Assembly (NCBI RefSeq): GCF_030295745.1
Contig: NZ_AP027291.1
Span: 1,426,001 to 1,490,000, forward strand
DNA length: 64,000 bases
Source of the DNA: Mycolicibacterium sp. TUM20985
Lineage (GTDB): Bacteria > Actinomycetota > Actinomycetes > Mycobacteriales > Mycobacteriaceae
Direction: 5' to 3'
Under the pieces are notes generated by a model that was not told where the DNA came from, made no database searches, and saw nothing but the letters and a program-made list of their open reading frames with translations. Positions 52,489-60,992 of this stretch are shown piece after piece (the first letter of the stretch is position 1; every line of letters starts with the position of its first letter). A program made the position numbers and the translations under genes.

Positions 52489-53748
52489 TCATGACAGGAA
52501 GCGCTGCGAGTACGGTGCGAATCGCTCGCGAAGGTCGTCCGGGTCGAGGCCGAACATCTCACCGGACGTCGCCACCCGACCCAGCCGGTTGCGTTGGTGC
52601 CCCGCCAAATAGGTCGCCATCGCGCCACGTGCCGCGTCGGTCACCGGCTCGCCGGCCAAGGCGTAGATCCGTTCGGTGACGCCGAGCTCGTCGGCCATGA
52701 AGTCGTCGAATCGCACGTCGACCGAGCGGTCCGGCCCGATGACGTCGCGGTCCCGCATGAAGGCGGTCAGCATCGACTCCAGGCGGTCCACCCACGATGC
52801 GGCGATCTGCTCGACGGGCACCCGGCTGCGATGCATCCGCGCGGAGTAGGTGATCATCGCGATCATCGACAGCACCACCGGCACGGGATCGCGATGCGTA
52901 CACACGACCACGGCGCCGGGGAACACGCGGTCGAGCACGGTCAGCTGTTCGAGGTGCTGAGGAGACTTGAGCAGCCAGCGCCGACCCCCGCGGAGGAATT
53001 GCAACGCCTTGAGTTGCGTGGCGAGATGCTCGTAATGCGTTGTCTGGTCGTGGGTTGAGTAGTAGTCCCGCCATCGGGGCGCGTCGCACAGCGTCTCCAT
53101 CAGCATCGTGGAGACGTCGTTGGCGAGTAGCTGGATCTCTTCGTGCACGTGGTCGGTGGTCATCTCGTGCATCAGGGCGAAGTGCGGCATGACGATGTTC
53201 ATCACCTGCACGGCCACGTCCATTCGGCTGCGCCGCGGATCCGGCTCGGTCCCCGCTTCGGACGCCATCGGGAAGGGCTCGACGCCCTCCCAGTAGGGCA
53301 GGGTGCGAAAGGTGGGGCCGGCTCCCAGCAGGTTGTGAAGATGGGTGGTTCCGGTACGCGGGAGACCGACGATGACGACGGGTGGCGCCAACTCGATGTC
53401 GTGGATTTCGGGGTGGCGGGCCAGCAGATCGGTGAGCAGCAGACGGTTCTTGAGCACCTGCAGCAGTTGGCTGTAGAAGTTCACGATGCCTGCCGCGGTG
53501 AGACCGTCGATGTCGCGGACGTCGGCCAGGTAGACGTCGAGCCGCTCCCGGTAGTCGTCGGCGCCGAAGTCGGTGAGACCGGTGTCCACGGTGGCTCTGG
53601 CATGCAGCGCGTCGGCGTCGAGGGGACAGTCCGGTGCCAGCGACGCCATCATGTCGCGGATCTGCTCGGCTTCGGGGCTGAATCTCGGCTCGGCGAGATC
53701 GTCCAGATGCACGGGGTGGGGGACGAGAGCGGCTGTGGCGTCGGTCAC
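52489..53748 (-). CDS. Sulfotransferase-family protein
   Basis: 419 residues. The PAPS 5'-phosphosulfate loop is VIVGLPRTGTTHLHNLLG (about 125-142), the 3'-phosphate region includes VCTHRDPVPVVLSM, and RWLLKSPQHLEQL is the conserved helix of the large mycobacterial Stf group. It would move sulfate from PAPS to a lipid or carbohydrate. The divergent neighbour is a TetR regulator. PAPS would come from the CysD/CysNC enzymes encoded 2 kb away. The GTG start has no obvious Shine-Dalgarno. Confidence 0.88.
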   Translation of the reverse strand: MTDATAALVPHPVHLDDLAEPRFSPEAEQIRDMMASLAPDCPLDADALHARATVDTGLTDFGADDYRERLDVYLADVRDIDGLTAAGIVNFYSQLLQVLKNRLLLTDLLARHPEIHDIELAPPVVIVGLPRTGTTHLHNLLGAGPTFRTLPYWEGVEPFPMASEAGTEPDPRRSRMDVAVQVMNIVMPHFALMHEMTTDHVHEEIQLLANDVSTMLMETLCDAPRWRDYYSTHDQTTHYEHLATQLKALQFLRGGRRWLLKSPQHLEQLTVLDRVFPGAVVVCTHRDPVPVVLSMIAMITYSARMHRSRVPVEQIAASWVDRLESMLTAFMRDRDVIGPDRSVDVRFDDFMADELGVTERIYALAGEPVTDAARGAMATYLAGHQRNRLGRVATSGEMFGLDPDDLRERFAPYSQRFLS

Positions 53749-53752
53749 AGCG

Positions 53753-53770
53753 ACTTATGTTACTGTAAGT
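53753..53770. promoter_or_regulatory. TetR operator candidate between sulfotransferase and TetR genes
   Basis: ACTTA (53753-53757) and TAAGT (53766-53770) form an inverted repeat with an 8-bp spacer; TTACTGTAA (53760-53768) is a further palindrome inside. The whole 28-bp divergent region is AT-rich, so a factor bound here would control both genes. Confidence 0.5.
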
Positions 53771-53776
53771 TTCGTA

Positions 53777-54352
53777 ATGACGACGGACTTTGGCAGACCT
53801 CGCGATCCCCGCATCGTCGGCGCGGTGCTCGAGGCGACGGTCGAGATGCTCGGCGAGTCGGGTTACGCCGAACTCTCCGTCGACGCGATCGCTCGCCGGG
53901 CGGGCACCAGCAAGCCGGCGATCTACCGCCGCTGGCCGAGCAAGGCGCATCTCGTCCACGAGGCGGTGTTTCCGCTCGGCGAGCTCACCGAACTTCCCGA
54001 CACCGGATCGATCGGCGGCGACGTGCGCGCCATGGTGCGCCGCAGCGCCGACGTGTTGACCACCCCCGCCGCGAGTGCCGCGCTCCCTGGGCTGGTCGGT
54101 GAGCTGGCCGCCGACCCGACCCTGCATGTCGCACTGCTGCAACGCTTTTCGGGCATCCTCTCGCACGGTCTGACGCAGCGGCTGGAGGATGCCGTCGCAC
54201 GCGGGGAGGCACGACCGGACGCGACTGCGGACGAACTCGTCGAAGCCGTGGCGGGCATTACCTTCTTCGCGCTGCTCACTCACGGGGCAGCGCTCGACGA
54301 CGCCTGGGTGGACCGGACGGCCACCCTCATCACGAGAGGCATCAGCACATGA
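53777..54352 (+). CDS. TetR-family transcriptional regulator
   Basis: 191 residues from the ATG at 53777. Helix-turn-helix: RIVGAVLEATVEMLGESGYAELSVDAIARRAGTSKPAIYRRWPSKAHLV, the canonical TetR start. The ligand domain shows the TetR_C11-like layout (HGLTQRLEDAVARGEARPDATADELVEAVAG). It is divergent from the sulfotransferase across a palindromic gap and coupled to the DUF1214 gene by an ATGA overlap, so it probably controls both directions. The ligand is unknown. Confidence 0.9.
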   Translation: MTTDFGRPRDPRIVGAVLEATVEMLGESGYAELSVDAIARRAGTSKPAIYRRWPSKAHLVHEAVFPLGELTELPDTGSIGGDVRAMVRRSADVLTTPAASAALPGLVGELAADPTLHVALLQRFSGILSHGLTQRLEDAVARGEARPDATADELVEAVAGITFFALLTHGAALDDAWVDRTATLITRGIST

Positions 54353-55455
54353 CCGATCACGAGTCGACCACCGCGTGGCGCGAACTGTTGGAGACACTGC
54401 AGGGACTCGACGGTGCGTTCCTCACCGGCGATCGCGCGGTCACCGACGACCGGCACGTCGCCGATGGATACCGGATGCTGGCCACCACGTTGGGCGTGGC
54501 GTTCGATACCTACCTGTTCGCCGACCCCGGTCGACCGACGTGGATGGAACTCAACACGCCGTTCCGGGCCGACCGTCGCTGGGGCGGCGACAACACCGAC
54601 GCCTACTACCTGATGTGCCCGGTCGACCCAGGGCGGCGCTATCGCATCAGCGGCAATGCCGGTGACAGCGTGTACTTCTCGGTGACCGCCTACAACGAAC
54701 CGTCACCGGGCGCCTGGTCGGACAAGGTCGTCGCGATCCTGCGCGACGACGACCTCGAGGTGGACGCGGACGGCAACTTCTCCTTCGACTTCGGGCCGAC
54801 GCCCGAGGCTGCGGTGCTGGTGACCCGTGACTACCAGGCCGACCCGCGGACCGGTCGCCCCGTGGCATGGCGCATCGAGGCGCTGGACGAACCCGACGCC
54901 TTTCGGCACGGTGATGCCGAGACCGCGGCGGCGCTGCGCGCCAGCGCCGCCTGGATGCGGACCATGTTCGCCATTCTGCCGCTGGCCGTCGGGGTGCGCA
55001 GCGAGGATGCGCACACCCTGGGCCATGAGATATCGCAGACGGCAAATGAATTCGCGGATCCCTACCAGGTGCCCGATGCCAACTTCGGCTGGTCGGCCCG
55101 TGATGCCTGCTACGCGTATGGCAGCTTCGTCCTCGCCGACGACGAGGCCCTCGTCATCACGCACCGGCCGCCCGCCTGCCGGTTCTGGAATCTGGTGGTC
55201 TGGAACCAGTTCATGGCGACGCCTGGCGTCGACGATGCGCGCAGTTCGATCAACGGCCACACGGCGGTGCCGAACGCCGACGGTTCGGTGACGATCGTGC
55301 TGTCCAAGGGTATGACCGCCCATCCGAACTCGCTGACGACGCTGGGCTATCCGCTGGGCAACCTGGCGTTCCGCTGGTTCCTTGCCGACGGGGTGCCGGC
55401 CCGTCCCGAGGCGCACCTGGTCAAGGCGTCGGACGCACCGACGACGGTGGACTGA
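54349..55455 (+). CDS. DUF1214 domain-containing protein
   Basis: 368 residues. The N-terminal half has YRMLATTLGVAFDTYLFADPGRPTW and NTDAYYLMCPVDPGRRYRISGN; the C-terminal half carries the DUF1214 signature PPACRFWNLVVWNQFMATPGVDD, then GHTAVPNADGSVTIVLS and a late LGYPLGNLAFRWF. No signal peptide is visible. Biochemical role is unknown. Translationally coupled to the TetR gene in front. The next gene, cysD, has its own promoter 14 bp after this stop. Confidence 0.85.
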   Translation: MTDHESTTAWRELLETLQGLDGAFLTGDRAVTDDRHVADGYRMLATTLGVAFDTYLFADPGRPTWMELNTPFRADRRWGGDNTDAYYLMCPVDPGRRYRISGNAGDSVYFSVTAYNEPSPGAWSDKVVAILRDDDLEVDADGNFSFDFGPTPEAAVLVTRDYQADPRTGRPVAWRIEALDEPDAFRHGDAETAAALRASAAWMRTMFAILPLAVGVRSEDAHTLGHEISQTANEFADPYQVPDANFGWSARDACYAYGSFVLADDEALVITHRPPACRFWNLVVWNQFMATPGVDDARSSINGHTAVPNADGSVTIVLSKGMTAHPNSLTTLGYPLGNLAFRWFLADGVPARPEAHLVKASDAPTTVD

Positions 55456-55468
55456 TCGACCCCGATCG

Positions 55469-55498
55469 TTGACACGCCGCCACGCCGACGGCTACATT
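55469..55498 (+). promoter_or_regulatory. Housekeeping sigma-factor promoter for cysD-cysNC-cysQ
   Basis: TTGACA (55469-55474) and TACATT (55493-55498) are separated by 18 bp, a close match to the principal sigma-factor consensus. The predicted transcript start near 55505 gives a leader of about 45 nt before the TTG start, in which CTAACT...TTAG (55522-55539) forms a short dyad. Confidence 0.65.
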
Positions 55499-55549
55499 CC
55501 TGGTCATGATTGCAATTCTGGCTAACTCTACCAACTTAGTGGGGAAGCC

Positions 55550-56479
55550 TTGACCGTCGCGGGGAACGTCGACCGGGCCGCCGGCAAGTACGAACTGAGC
55601 CACTTGCGGTCGTTGGAGGCCGAGGCCATCCACATCATCCGTGAGGTTGCCGCGGAGTTCGAGAAGCCCGTGCTGCTGTTCTCCGGCGGCAAGGACTCGA
55701 TCGTCATGCTGCACCTCGCCATCAAGGCATTCCGCCCGGGTCGGCTGCCGTTCCCGGTGATGCACGTCGACACCGGCCACAACTTCGACGAGGTGCTGCA
55801 GGCCCGTGACGACCTCGTCGCCGAGTCCGGCGTGCGGCTCGTCGTCGCCAAGGTGCAGGACGACATCGATGCCGGCCGCGTCGTCGAGACCATTCCGTCG
55901 CGCAACCCGATGCAGACGTTCACCCTGCTGCGGGCCATCCGGGAGAACAAGTTCGACGCCGCGTTCGGCGGCGCTCGGCGCGACGAGGAGAAGGCCCGCG
56001 CCAAGGAGCGGGTGTTCAGCTTCCGCGACGAGTTCGGTCAGTGGGACCCCAAGGCGCAGCGCCCCGAACTGTGGAACCTCTACAACGGCCGCCATCACAA
56101 GGGTGAGCACATCCGGGCGTTCCCGATCTCGAACTGGACCGAGTTCGACATCTGGTCCTACATCGGCGCCGAGAAGATCAAGCTGCCCTCGATCTACTAC
56201 GCCCATCCGCGCGAGGTCTTCGAGCGCGACGGAATGTTGCTGGCCCTGCACAAGTACCTGCAGCCGCGCAAGGACGAAGAGGTGGTCGAGAAGATCGTGC
56301 GCTTCCGCACGGTCGGCGACGTCACGTGCACCGGCTGCGTGGAGTCGACGGCGGCCACGGTGTCCGAGGTGATCGCCGAGACCGCCGTGTCACGGCTAAC
56401 CGAACGTGGCGCCACCCGCGCCGACGACCGCATCTCCGAGGCGGGGATGGAAGACCGCAAGCGCGAGGGGTACTTCTGA
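55550..56479 (+). CDS. cysD: Sulfate adenylyltransferase subunit 2, CysD
   Basis: 309 residues. PP-loop FSGGKDSIVMLHLAIKAF (44-61) binds ATP; further family segments are MHVDTGHNFDEVLQARDDL, SRNPMQTFTLLRAIREN, FGGARRDEEKARAKERVFSFRDEFGQWDPKAQRPELWNLYNGR and a C-terminal VTCTGCVESTA. With CysN it makes APS from sulfate and ATP, the first step of sulfur assimilation. The start is TTG at 55550 behind GGGGAAG. CysN begins on the same TGATG. Confidence 0.96.
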   Translation: MTVAGNVDRAAGKYELSHLRSLEAEAIHIIREVAAEFEKPVLLFSGGKDSIVMLHLAIKAFRPGRLPFPVMHVDTGHNFDEVLQARDDLVAESGVRLVVAKVQDDIDAGRVVETIPSRNPMQTFTLLRAIRENKFDAAFGGARRDEEKARAKERVFSFRDEFGQWDPKAQRPELWNLYNGRHHKGEHIRAFPISNWTEFDIWSYIGAEKIKLPSIYYAHPREVFERDGMLLALHKYLQPRKDEEVVEKIVRFRTVGDVTCTGCVESTAATVSEVIAETAVSRLTERGATRADDRISEAGMEDRKREGYF

Positions 56480-58329
56480 TGGCTACTCTGCTCAGACTGG
56501 CGACCGCGGGTTCCGTTGACGACGGCAAGTCCACCCTGATCGGCCGCCTGCTGTTCGACTCCAAGGCCGTCATGGAGGATCAGCTCGCGTCGGTGGAGCG
56601 GACGTCCCGGGAACGCGGGCACGACTACACCGATCTCGCCCTGGTGACCGACGGCCTGCGGGCCGAGCGCGAGCAGGGCATCACGATCGACGTCGCCTAT
56701 CGCTACTTCGCCACGGCCAAGCGGAAGTTCATCATCGCCGACACCCCGGGCCACGTGCAGTACACCCGGAACATGGTGACGGGGGCGTCGACCGCGCAGC
56801 TGGTGATCGTCCTGGTAGACGCGCGTCACGGGCTGCTGGAGCAGTCGCGGCGGCACGCCTTCCTGGCCTCGCTGCTCGGCATCCAGCACATCGTGCTGGC
56901 GGTCAACAAGATGGACCTCGTCGACTGGAGCCAGGAGCGGTTCGAGGAGATCCGCGACGACTTCCACGAGTTCGCCGCCCGTCTCGACATCCACGACGTG
57001 ACCAGCATTCCGCTGTCGGCGCTCAACGGCGACAACGTGGTCACCAAGTCTGACGTCGCACCCTGGTACGAGGGCCCGGCCCTCCTGTCGCACCTCGAAG
57101 AGGTCTACATCGCCGGGGATCGCAACCTGGTCGACGTCCGGTTCCCCGTGCAGTACGTCATCCGACCGCAGAGCCGCGAGCACGCCGACCACCGCAGCTA
57201 TGCGGGCACCATCGCCAGCGGCGTCATGCGTACCGGCGACGAGGTGGTGGTCCTTCCGGCGGGCAAGACCACCCGCATCACCGAGATCGAAGGTCCTGCA
57301 GGCCCACTCACCGAGGCGTTCGCGTCGATGGCCGTGTCCATCAGCCTCGCCGACGACATCGACATCTCCCGCGGAGACATGATCGCGAGGCCCAATAACC
57401 AGCCTCACGTCACTCAGGACTTCGACGCGACGGTGTGCTGGATGTCCGACGACGCGGCCCTCGAACCCGGTCGGGACTATCTGATCAAGCAGACCACGCG
57501 CACGACCAGGGCCAGGGTGACGGCGCTGGACTACCGGCTCGACGTCAACACGCTGCACCGCGACAAGAGTGCAACGGCGTTGAAGATCAACGAACTTGGT
57601 CGCGTGACGTTACGCACCCAGGTGCCGCTACTCCTCGACGAGTACTCCCGCAACGCCGCCATCGGATCGTTCATCCTCATCGATCCCGACACCAACGGCA
57701 CCGTAGCGGCAGGCATGGTGCGTGACACCACCCCGGCGGCAACGCGCACGGCGACCCCGAACGCGGTGCGACACCAGAATCTCGTCACCGCGGAGGATCG
57801 ACTGTCCCGAGGCAGCACGGTGTGGTTCACCGGGCTGTCGGGTTCGGGTAAGTCGTCGGTCGCCATGCTCGTCGAGCAGAAATTGCTCGAAAGTGGTCGT
57901 CCCGCATACGTTCTCGACGGCGACAATCTCCGCCACGGACTCAACGCCGACCTGGGCTTCACGATGGCCGACCGCGCCGAGAACCTCCGCAGGTTGGCGC
58001 ACGTCGCAACGCTGCTGGCCGACTCCGGCCAAATCGTGCTAGTGCCTGCCATCAGCCCGCTCGAGGAGCATCGCGCACTGGCTCGCAAGGTCCACGTCGA
58101 CCAGGGTTACGACTTCTTCGAGGTGTTCTGCGATACCCCGCTCGAAGACTGCGAGCGCCGGGATCCCAAGGGCCTCTACGCCAAGGCGCGAGCGGGGGAG
58201 ATCACCCACTTCACCGGGATCGACAGCCCGTACCAGCGGCCGAAGAACCCGGATCTGCGGTTGACGCCCGACTGCGACGTCAAAACGCTGGCTCAGCACG
58301 TGATCGACATGATCGATGCGAAGAAGTGA
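56479..58329 (+). CDS. cysN: Bifunctional sulfate adenylyltransferase subunit 1 / APS kinase (CysNC)
   Basis: 616 residues. The N-terminal CysN GTPase: G1 AGSVDDGKSTLIGRL (10-24), G3 DTPGHVQYTRNM, G4 NKMD, followed by EF-Tu-like beta barrels. From about residue 435 a CysC APS-kinase domain: WFTGLSGSGKSSVAML (P-loop about 452-460), VLDGDNLRHGLNADLGF, and FFEVFCDTPLEDCERRDPKGLYAKARAG. It uses GTP hydrolysis to drive APS synthesis and then makes PAPS, the donor for sulfotransferases. The ATG overlaps the cysD stop by 1 nt (TGATG). Same fusion as in M. tuberculosis. Confidence 0.96.
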   Translation: MATLLRLATAGSVDDGKSTLIGRLLFDSKAVMEDQLASVERTSRERGHDYTDLALVTDGLRAEREQGITIDVAYRYFATAKRKFIIADTPGHVQYTRNMVTGASTAQLVIVLVDARHGLLEQSRRHAFLASLLGIQHIVLAVNKMDLVDWSQERFEEIRDDFHEFAARLDIHDVTSIPLSALNGDNVVTKSDVAPWYEGPALLSHLEEVYIAGDRNLVDVRFPVQYVIRPQSREHADHRSYAGTIASGVMRTGDEVVVLPAGKTTRITEIEGPAGPLTEAFASMAVSISLADDIDISRGDMIARPNNQPHVTQDFDATVCWMSDDAALEPGRDYLIKQTTRTTRARVTALDYRLDVNTLHRDKSATALKINELGRVTLRTQVPLLLDEYSRNAAIGSFILIDPDTNGTVAAGMVRDTTPAATRTATPNAVRHQNLVTAEDRLSRGSTVWFTGLSGSGKSSVAMLVEQKLLESGRPAYVLDGDNLRHGLNADLGFTMADRAENLRRLAHVATLLADSGQIVLVPAISPLEEHRALARKVHVDQGYDFFEVFCDTPLEDCERRDPKGLYAKARAGEITHFTGIDSPYQRPKNPDLRLTPDCDVKTLAQHVIDMIDAKK

Positions 58330-59153
58330 CCGGCGGGCAGGAGCGTAGCGACCGGGGGACAGGCACCGGCGGGCGGGAGCGTAGCGACCGGGGGACAGGC
58401 ACCGGCGATGACGAGCTGGCCGCGCGCCTGGTCACCGAAGCCGGTGAACTGCTGCTCGGTGTGCGCGCCGAACTGGCCGACGCCACCGCCGCCGAGCGAA
58501 AGGACGCCGGCGACAAGCGCGCTCACGCGTTTCTGATGCAGGCCCTGGCGGCCGAACGGCCCGACGACGCCGTGCTGTCCGAGGAGGCCACCGCGGAGGA
58601 GAAGGCCAACTCGACACGGCTGAGCGCCGACCGGGTGTGGATCGTCGACCCGCTGGACGGCACCCGGGAGTTCTCCGAGCTGGGCCGCGAGGACTGGGCA
58701 GTCCACGTCGCGCTGTGGCAGTCGGGCGAGTTGGTCGCGGGGGCAGTAGCACTCCCCGCGCAAGGCGTCACGTTGGCGACGCCGGACGTCGCTGCACCAC
58801 CTCCGGCACCGGACACGCCGAGAATCGTCGTGTCGCGCACCAGGCCGCCTGCGGTGGCACTGGCGGTGCGCGACGCCCTCGGTGGCGTTCTCGTCGAAAT
58901 GGGTTCGGCGGGCGCCAAAGTCGCGTCCGTGGTGCAGGGGTTGGCCGACGCCTACGTGCATGCCGGCGGTCAGTACGAGTGGGATTCGGCCGCGCCCGTC
59001 GCCGTGGCCCGTGCCGCGGGCTTGTTCACCTCGCGCCTCGACGGCTCGCCGCTGTTGTACAACCAGGCCGACGTGTTGTTGCCCGATCTCATCGTCTGCC
59101 GACCGGAGTTGGCCGACGCCGTGCTGGCAGTCACGCGCTCGCCCTCGACTTAG
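58326..59153 (+). CDS. cysQ: CysQ-like 3'-phosphoadenosine-5'-phosphate phosphatase with repeat-derived N-terminus
   Basis: 275 residues. Inositol-monophosphatase-superfamily metal site: VLSEEATAEE, VWIVDPLDGTREF (the DPLDGT motif) and WDSAAPVAVARAAG. It recycles PAP (or PAPS) produced by sulfotransferases and so balances the pathway started by CysD/CysNC. The GTG start overlaps the cysNC stop (GTGA). The first 26 residues are two copies of a 12-residue repeat (GGxERSDRGTGT), encoded by a 36-bp tandem duplication; a start after the repeat, near 58409, cannot be excluded. Neighbouring cysQ-type genes in mycobacteria lack this extension as far as I recall. Confidence 0.88.
   Translation: MTGGQERSDRGTGTGGRERSDRGTGTGDDELAARLVTEAGELLLGVRAELADATAAERKDAGDKRAHAFLMQALAAERPDDAVLSEEATAEEKANSTRLSADRVWIVDPLDGTREFSELGREDWAVHVALWQSGELVAGAVALPAQGVTLATPDVAAPPPAPDTPRIVVSRTRPPAVALAVRDALGGVLVEMGSAGAKVASVVQGLADAYVHAGGQYEWDSAAPVAVARAAGLFTSRLDGSPLLYNQADVLLPDLIVCRPELADAVLAVTRSPST
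58329..58400. repeat. 36-bp tandem repeat at the cysNC/cysQ stop-start junction
   Basis: Two units (58329-58364 and 58365-58400) differ at a single base, and a third begins (ACCGGCG) before diverging. Unit length is a multiple of three, so the repeat stays in frame with cysQ. It lies exactly at the GTGA stop/start overlap, as known for mycobacterial MIRU repeats. Confidence 0.92.
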
Positions 59154-59273
59154 CATGTGCCACTGACAATTCGGGTGTGCTGGTGGCGGGTTGTGCACAG
59201 TCGGCGTTTCATCCACAGGGCGGGGTGTGACGTCTGATCTTTCGTCGCTTCTGGTCGGATTCGGCGCTTATCT

Positions 59274-59289
59274 TCGAAAGTATGTTCGA
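59274..59289. promoter_or_regulatory. LexA/SOS box overlapping the HNH gene start codon
   Basis: TCGAAA-GTAT-GTTCGA matches the mycobacterial SOS box TCGAAC-N4-GTTCGA at 11 of 12 specified bases. It covers the ATG at 59282, so LexA binding would block expression until DNA damage. Confidence 0.7.
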
Positions 59290-60931
59290 CTCGTTGGTGG
59301 CTGCGACGGCCGGCGCTCACGGCGCTGGTGCCGTCGCGGCGTGGGGCCGCCTGGAGTCCGCGGCGTCCGCTCGCCGTTTGGCGGCGATGGTGTGTGTGCT
59401 CGACGCCGCGCACGCCGTGGAGGGGTCCGCCGAGCGGGAGCACTGGAGTCTGGACACCTGGGAGGCCGTCAGCGCGCAGATCGCCGCCACCCTCGGGTTG
59501 ACCGGCGGTGCCGCGGCGAACCTGCTGCTGACCGCGGTGGCGTTGCGGGACCGGTTTCCGAAGCTCGCTGCGGTGTTCGCCGACGGGTTGGTCACCTTCG
59601 CGGTGGTGCGAGCCATCGTGTGGCGCTCCCGGTTGGTCACCGACCCCGACGCCCTGGCCCGCCTCGATGAGGCGCTCGCCGGGGAGGTGGCCCGGTGGGG
59701 ACCGATGTCGGTGCACACCACCGAGACGACCATCGACGAGTTCATCACCCGCGTCGACCCGGACGCCGTGCGCCGCACCCAGACCCGTGCGCGTGGCCGC
59801 AGCGTGGAGATCAGCATCGAGGATGGTTCCGGGATGGCGGAGCTGTTCGCGACGGTGTTCGCCACCGACGCCGAAGCCTTCGACAGGCGGGTGGACGCCC
59901 TCGCCGGCACGGTGTGTGAGGCCGATCCGCGGACGCGGGATCAGCGTCGCTCCGATGCGATCGGCGCCATGGCCCGCTCCGCGGACCGCCTGGCCTGCCT
60001 CTGCGGACGCGAGGACTGCACCGCGGCGCAGAACCCACCCGCGGCCGGGGTGGTGGTCTACGTGATCGCCCACCAGGACGCCCTCGACGTCCCGGCCATG
60101 TCTGACGAGCCCCCGCCCGACGACCCCGGCCCCGATGACGTCGACGCGGGCGATAACGGCGGCGATGGCGGCGGCGAGGATGTCGAGTCACCGGACCCCG
60201 GCCCCGACGCCACGTCCCCCAGTCCCGCCGAGGAGTGCTCGGGTCTCGATGGCCTTGCGCCGGCGGTGTTCATCCGACCCACCACCGGAATCCTCACCGA
60301 CGGGCTCATCCCCCGCCCCGGCCATCTGAGCACCATTCGGCCCGCCGTCACGACCCGCGGGCGGTTCTTGCCCGGTCCGGTGTTCCGGCGTGCCGCCCTC
60401 AACGCCACTATCCGCCGGATCCTGCATCCCGGCCAGGCGCCACCGGAGCCTCGCTACCGGCCGTCGAAGAGGTTGGCGGACTTCGTCCGCTGCCGCGACC
60501 TGACCTGCCGGTTCCCCGGCTGCCGAGAGCCGGCCACCAATTGCGATGTGGACCATACGATTCCGTGGCCCCATGGTCCGACGCAGGCCGCCAACCTCAA
60601 AATACTGTGCCGTCGACATCACTTGTTGAAGACGTTCTGGCCGGGCTGGCGCGATCGCCAGCACCCCGATGGAACCATCGAGTGGACCGATCCGGAGGGG
60701 CGGACGCACGTCACCGCTCCGGGGAGTCGGCTGCTGTTCCCCGAACTCTGTCGACCCACCGCACCCGTCACCACGGCCACCAACCCACCGGTGAACCTCG
60801 CACCAGGCCTGACGATGCCCCGGCGCAAGACCACCCGCAAGCAAGACCGCGCCCGCCGCATCGCCTACGAACGGGAGCTCAACCGCGCCGAACTCGCCAA
60901 CGCAGAATCCGAGGACGTACCTCCGGACTAA
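59282..60931 (+). CDS. 13E12-repeat family DUF222/HNH endonuclease-like protein
   Basis: 549 residues. N-terminal DUF222 region (RRLAAMVCVLDAAHAVE, then WEAVSAQIAATLGLTGGAAANLL and FPKLAAVFADGLVTFAVV), an acidic low-complexity linker (about 275-315), and a C-terminal HNH motif: CRDLTCRFPGCREPATNCDVDH, then LKILCRRHHLLKTF. This is the 13E12 repeat family, present in many copies in mycobacteria; function is not established, and nuclease activity is inferred. An SOS-box-like site overlaps the start codon, consistent with damage induction reported for some family members. Confidence 0.9.
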   Translation: MFDSLVAATAGAHGAGAVAAWGRLESAASARRLAAMVCVLDAAHAVEGSAEREHWSLDTWEAVSAQIAATLGLTGGAAANLLLTAVALRDRFPKLAAVFADGLVTFAVVRAIVWRSRLVTDPDALARLDEALAGEVARWGPMSVHTTETTIDEFITRVDPDAVRRTQTRARGRSVEISIEDGSGMAELFATVFATDAEAFDRRVDALAGTVCEADPRTRDQRRSDAIGAMARSADRLACLCGREDCTAAQNPPAAGVVVYVIAHQDALDVPAMSDEPPPDDPGPDDVDAGDNGGDGGGEDVESPDPGPDATSPSPAEECSGLDGLAPAVFIRPTTGILTDGLIPRPGHLSTIRPAVTTRGRFLPGPVFRRAALNATIRRILHPGQAPPEPRYRPSKRLADFVRCRDLTCRFPGCREPATNCDVDHTIPWPHGPTQAANLKILCRRHHLLKTFWPGWRDRQHPDGTIEWTDPEGRTHVTAPGSRLLFPELCRPTAPVTTATNPPVNLAPGLTMPRRKTTRKQDRARRIAYERELNRAELANAESEDVPPD

Positions 60932-60992
60932 TGCCGATCTGACGCGCGCGTATCCGGCACGGTGGGGCGGGTCGCCTGAGTAGGTTGGAGCG

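Noticed and set aside
55499..55549. Riboswitch in the cysD leader
   Set aside because: Leader is only about 45 nt and its dyad too small for any known sulfur riboswitch.
58293..59216. 307-codon minus-strand frame with Pro/Ala-rich repeats
   Set aside because: Antisense shadow of cysQ; its repeats just mirror the 36-bp tandem units.
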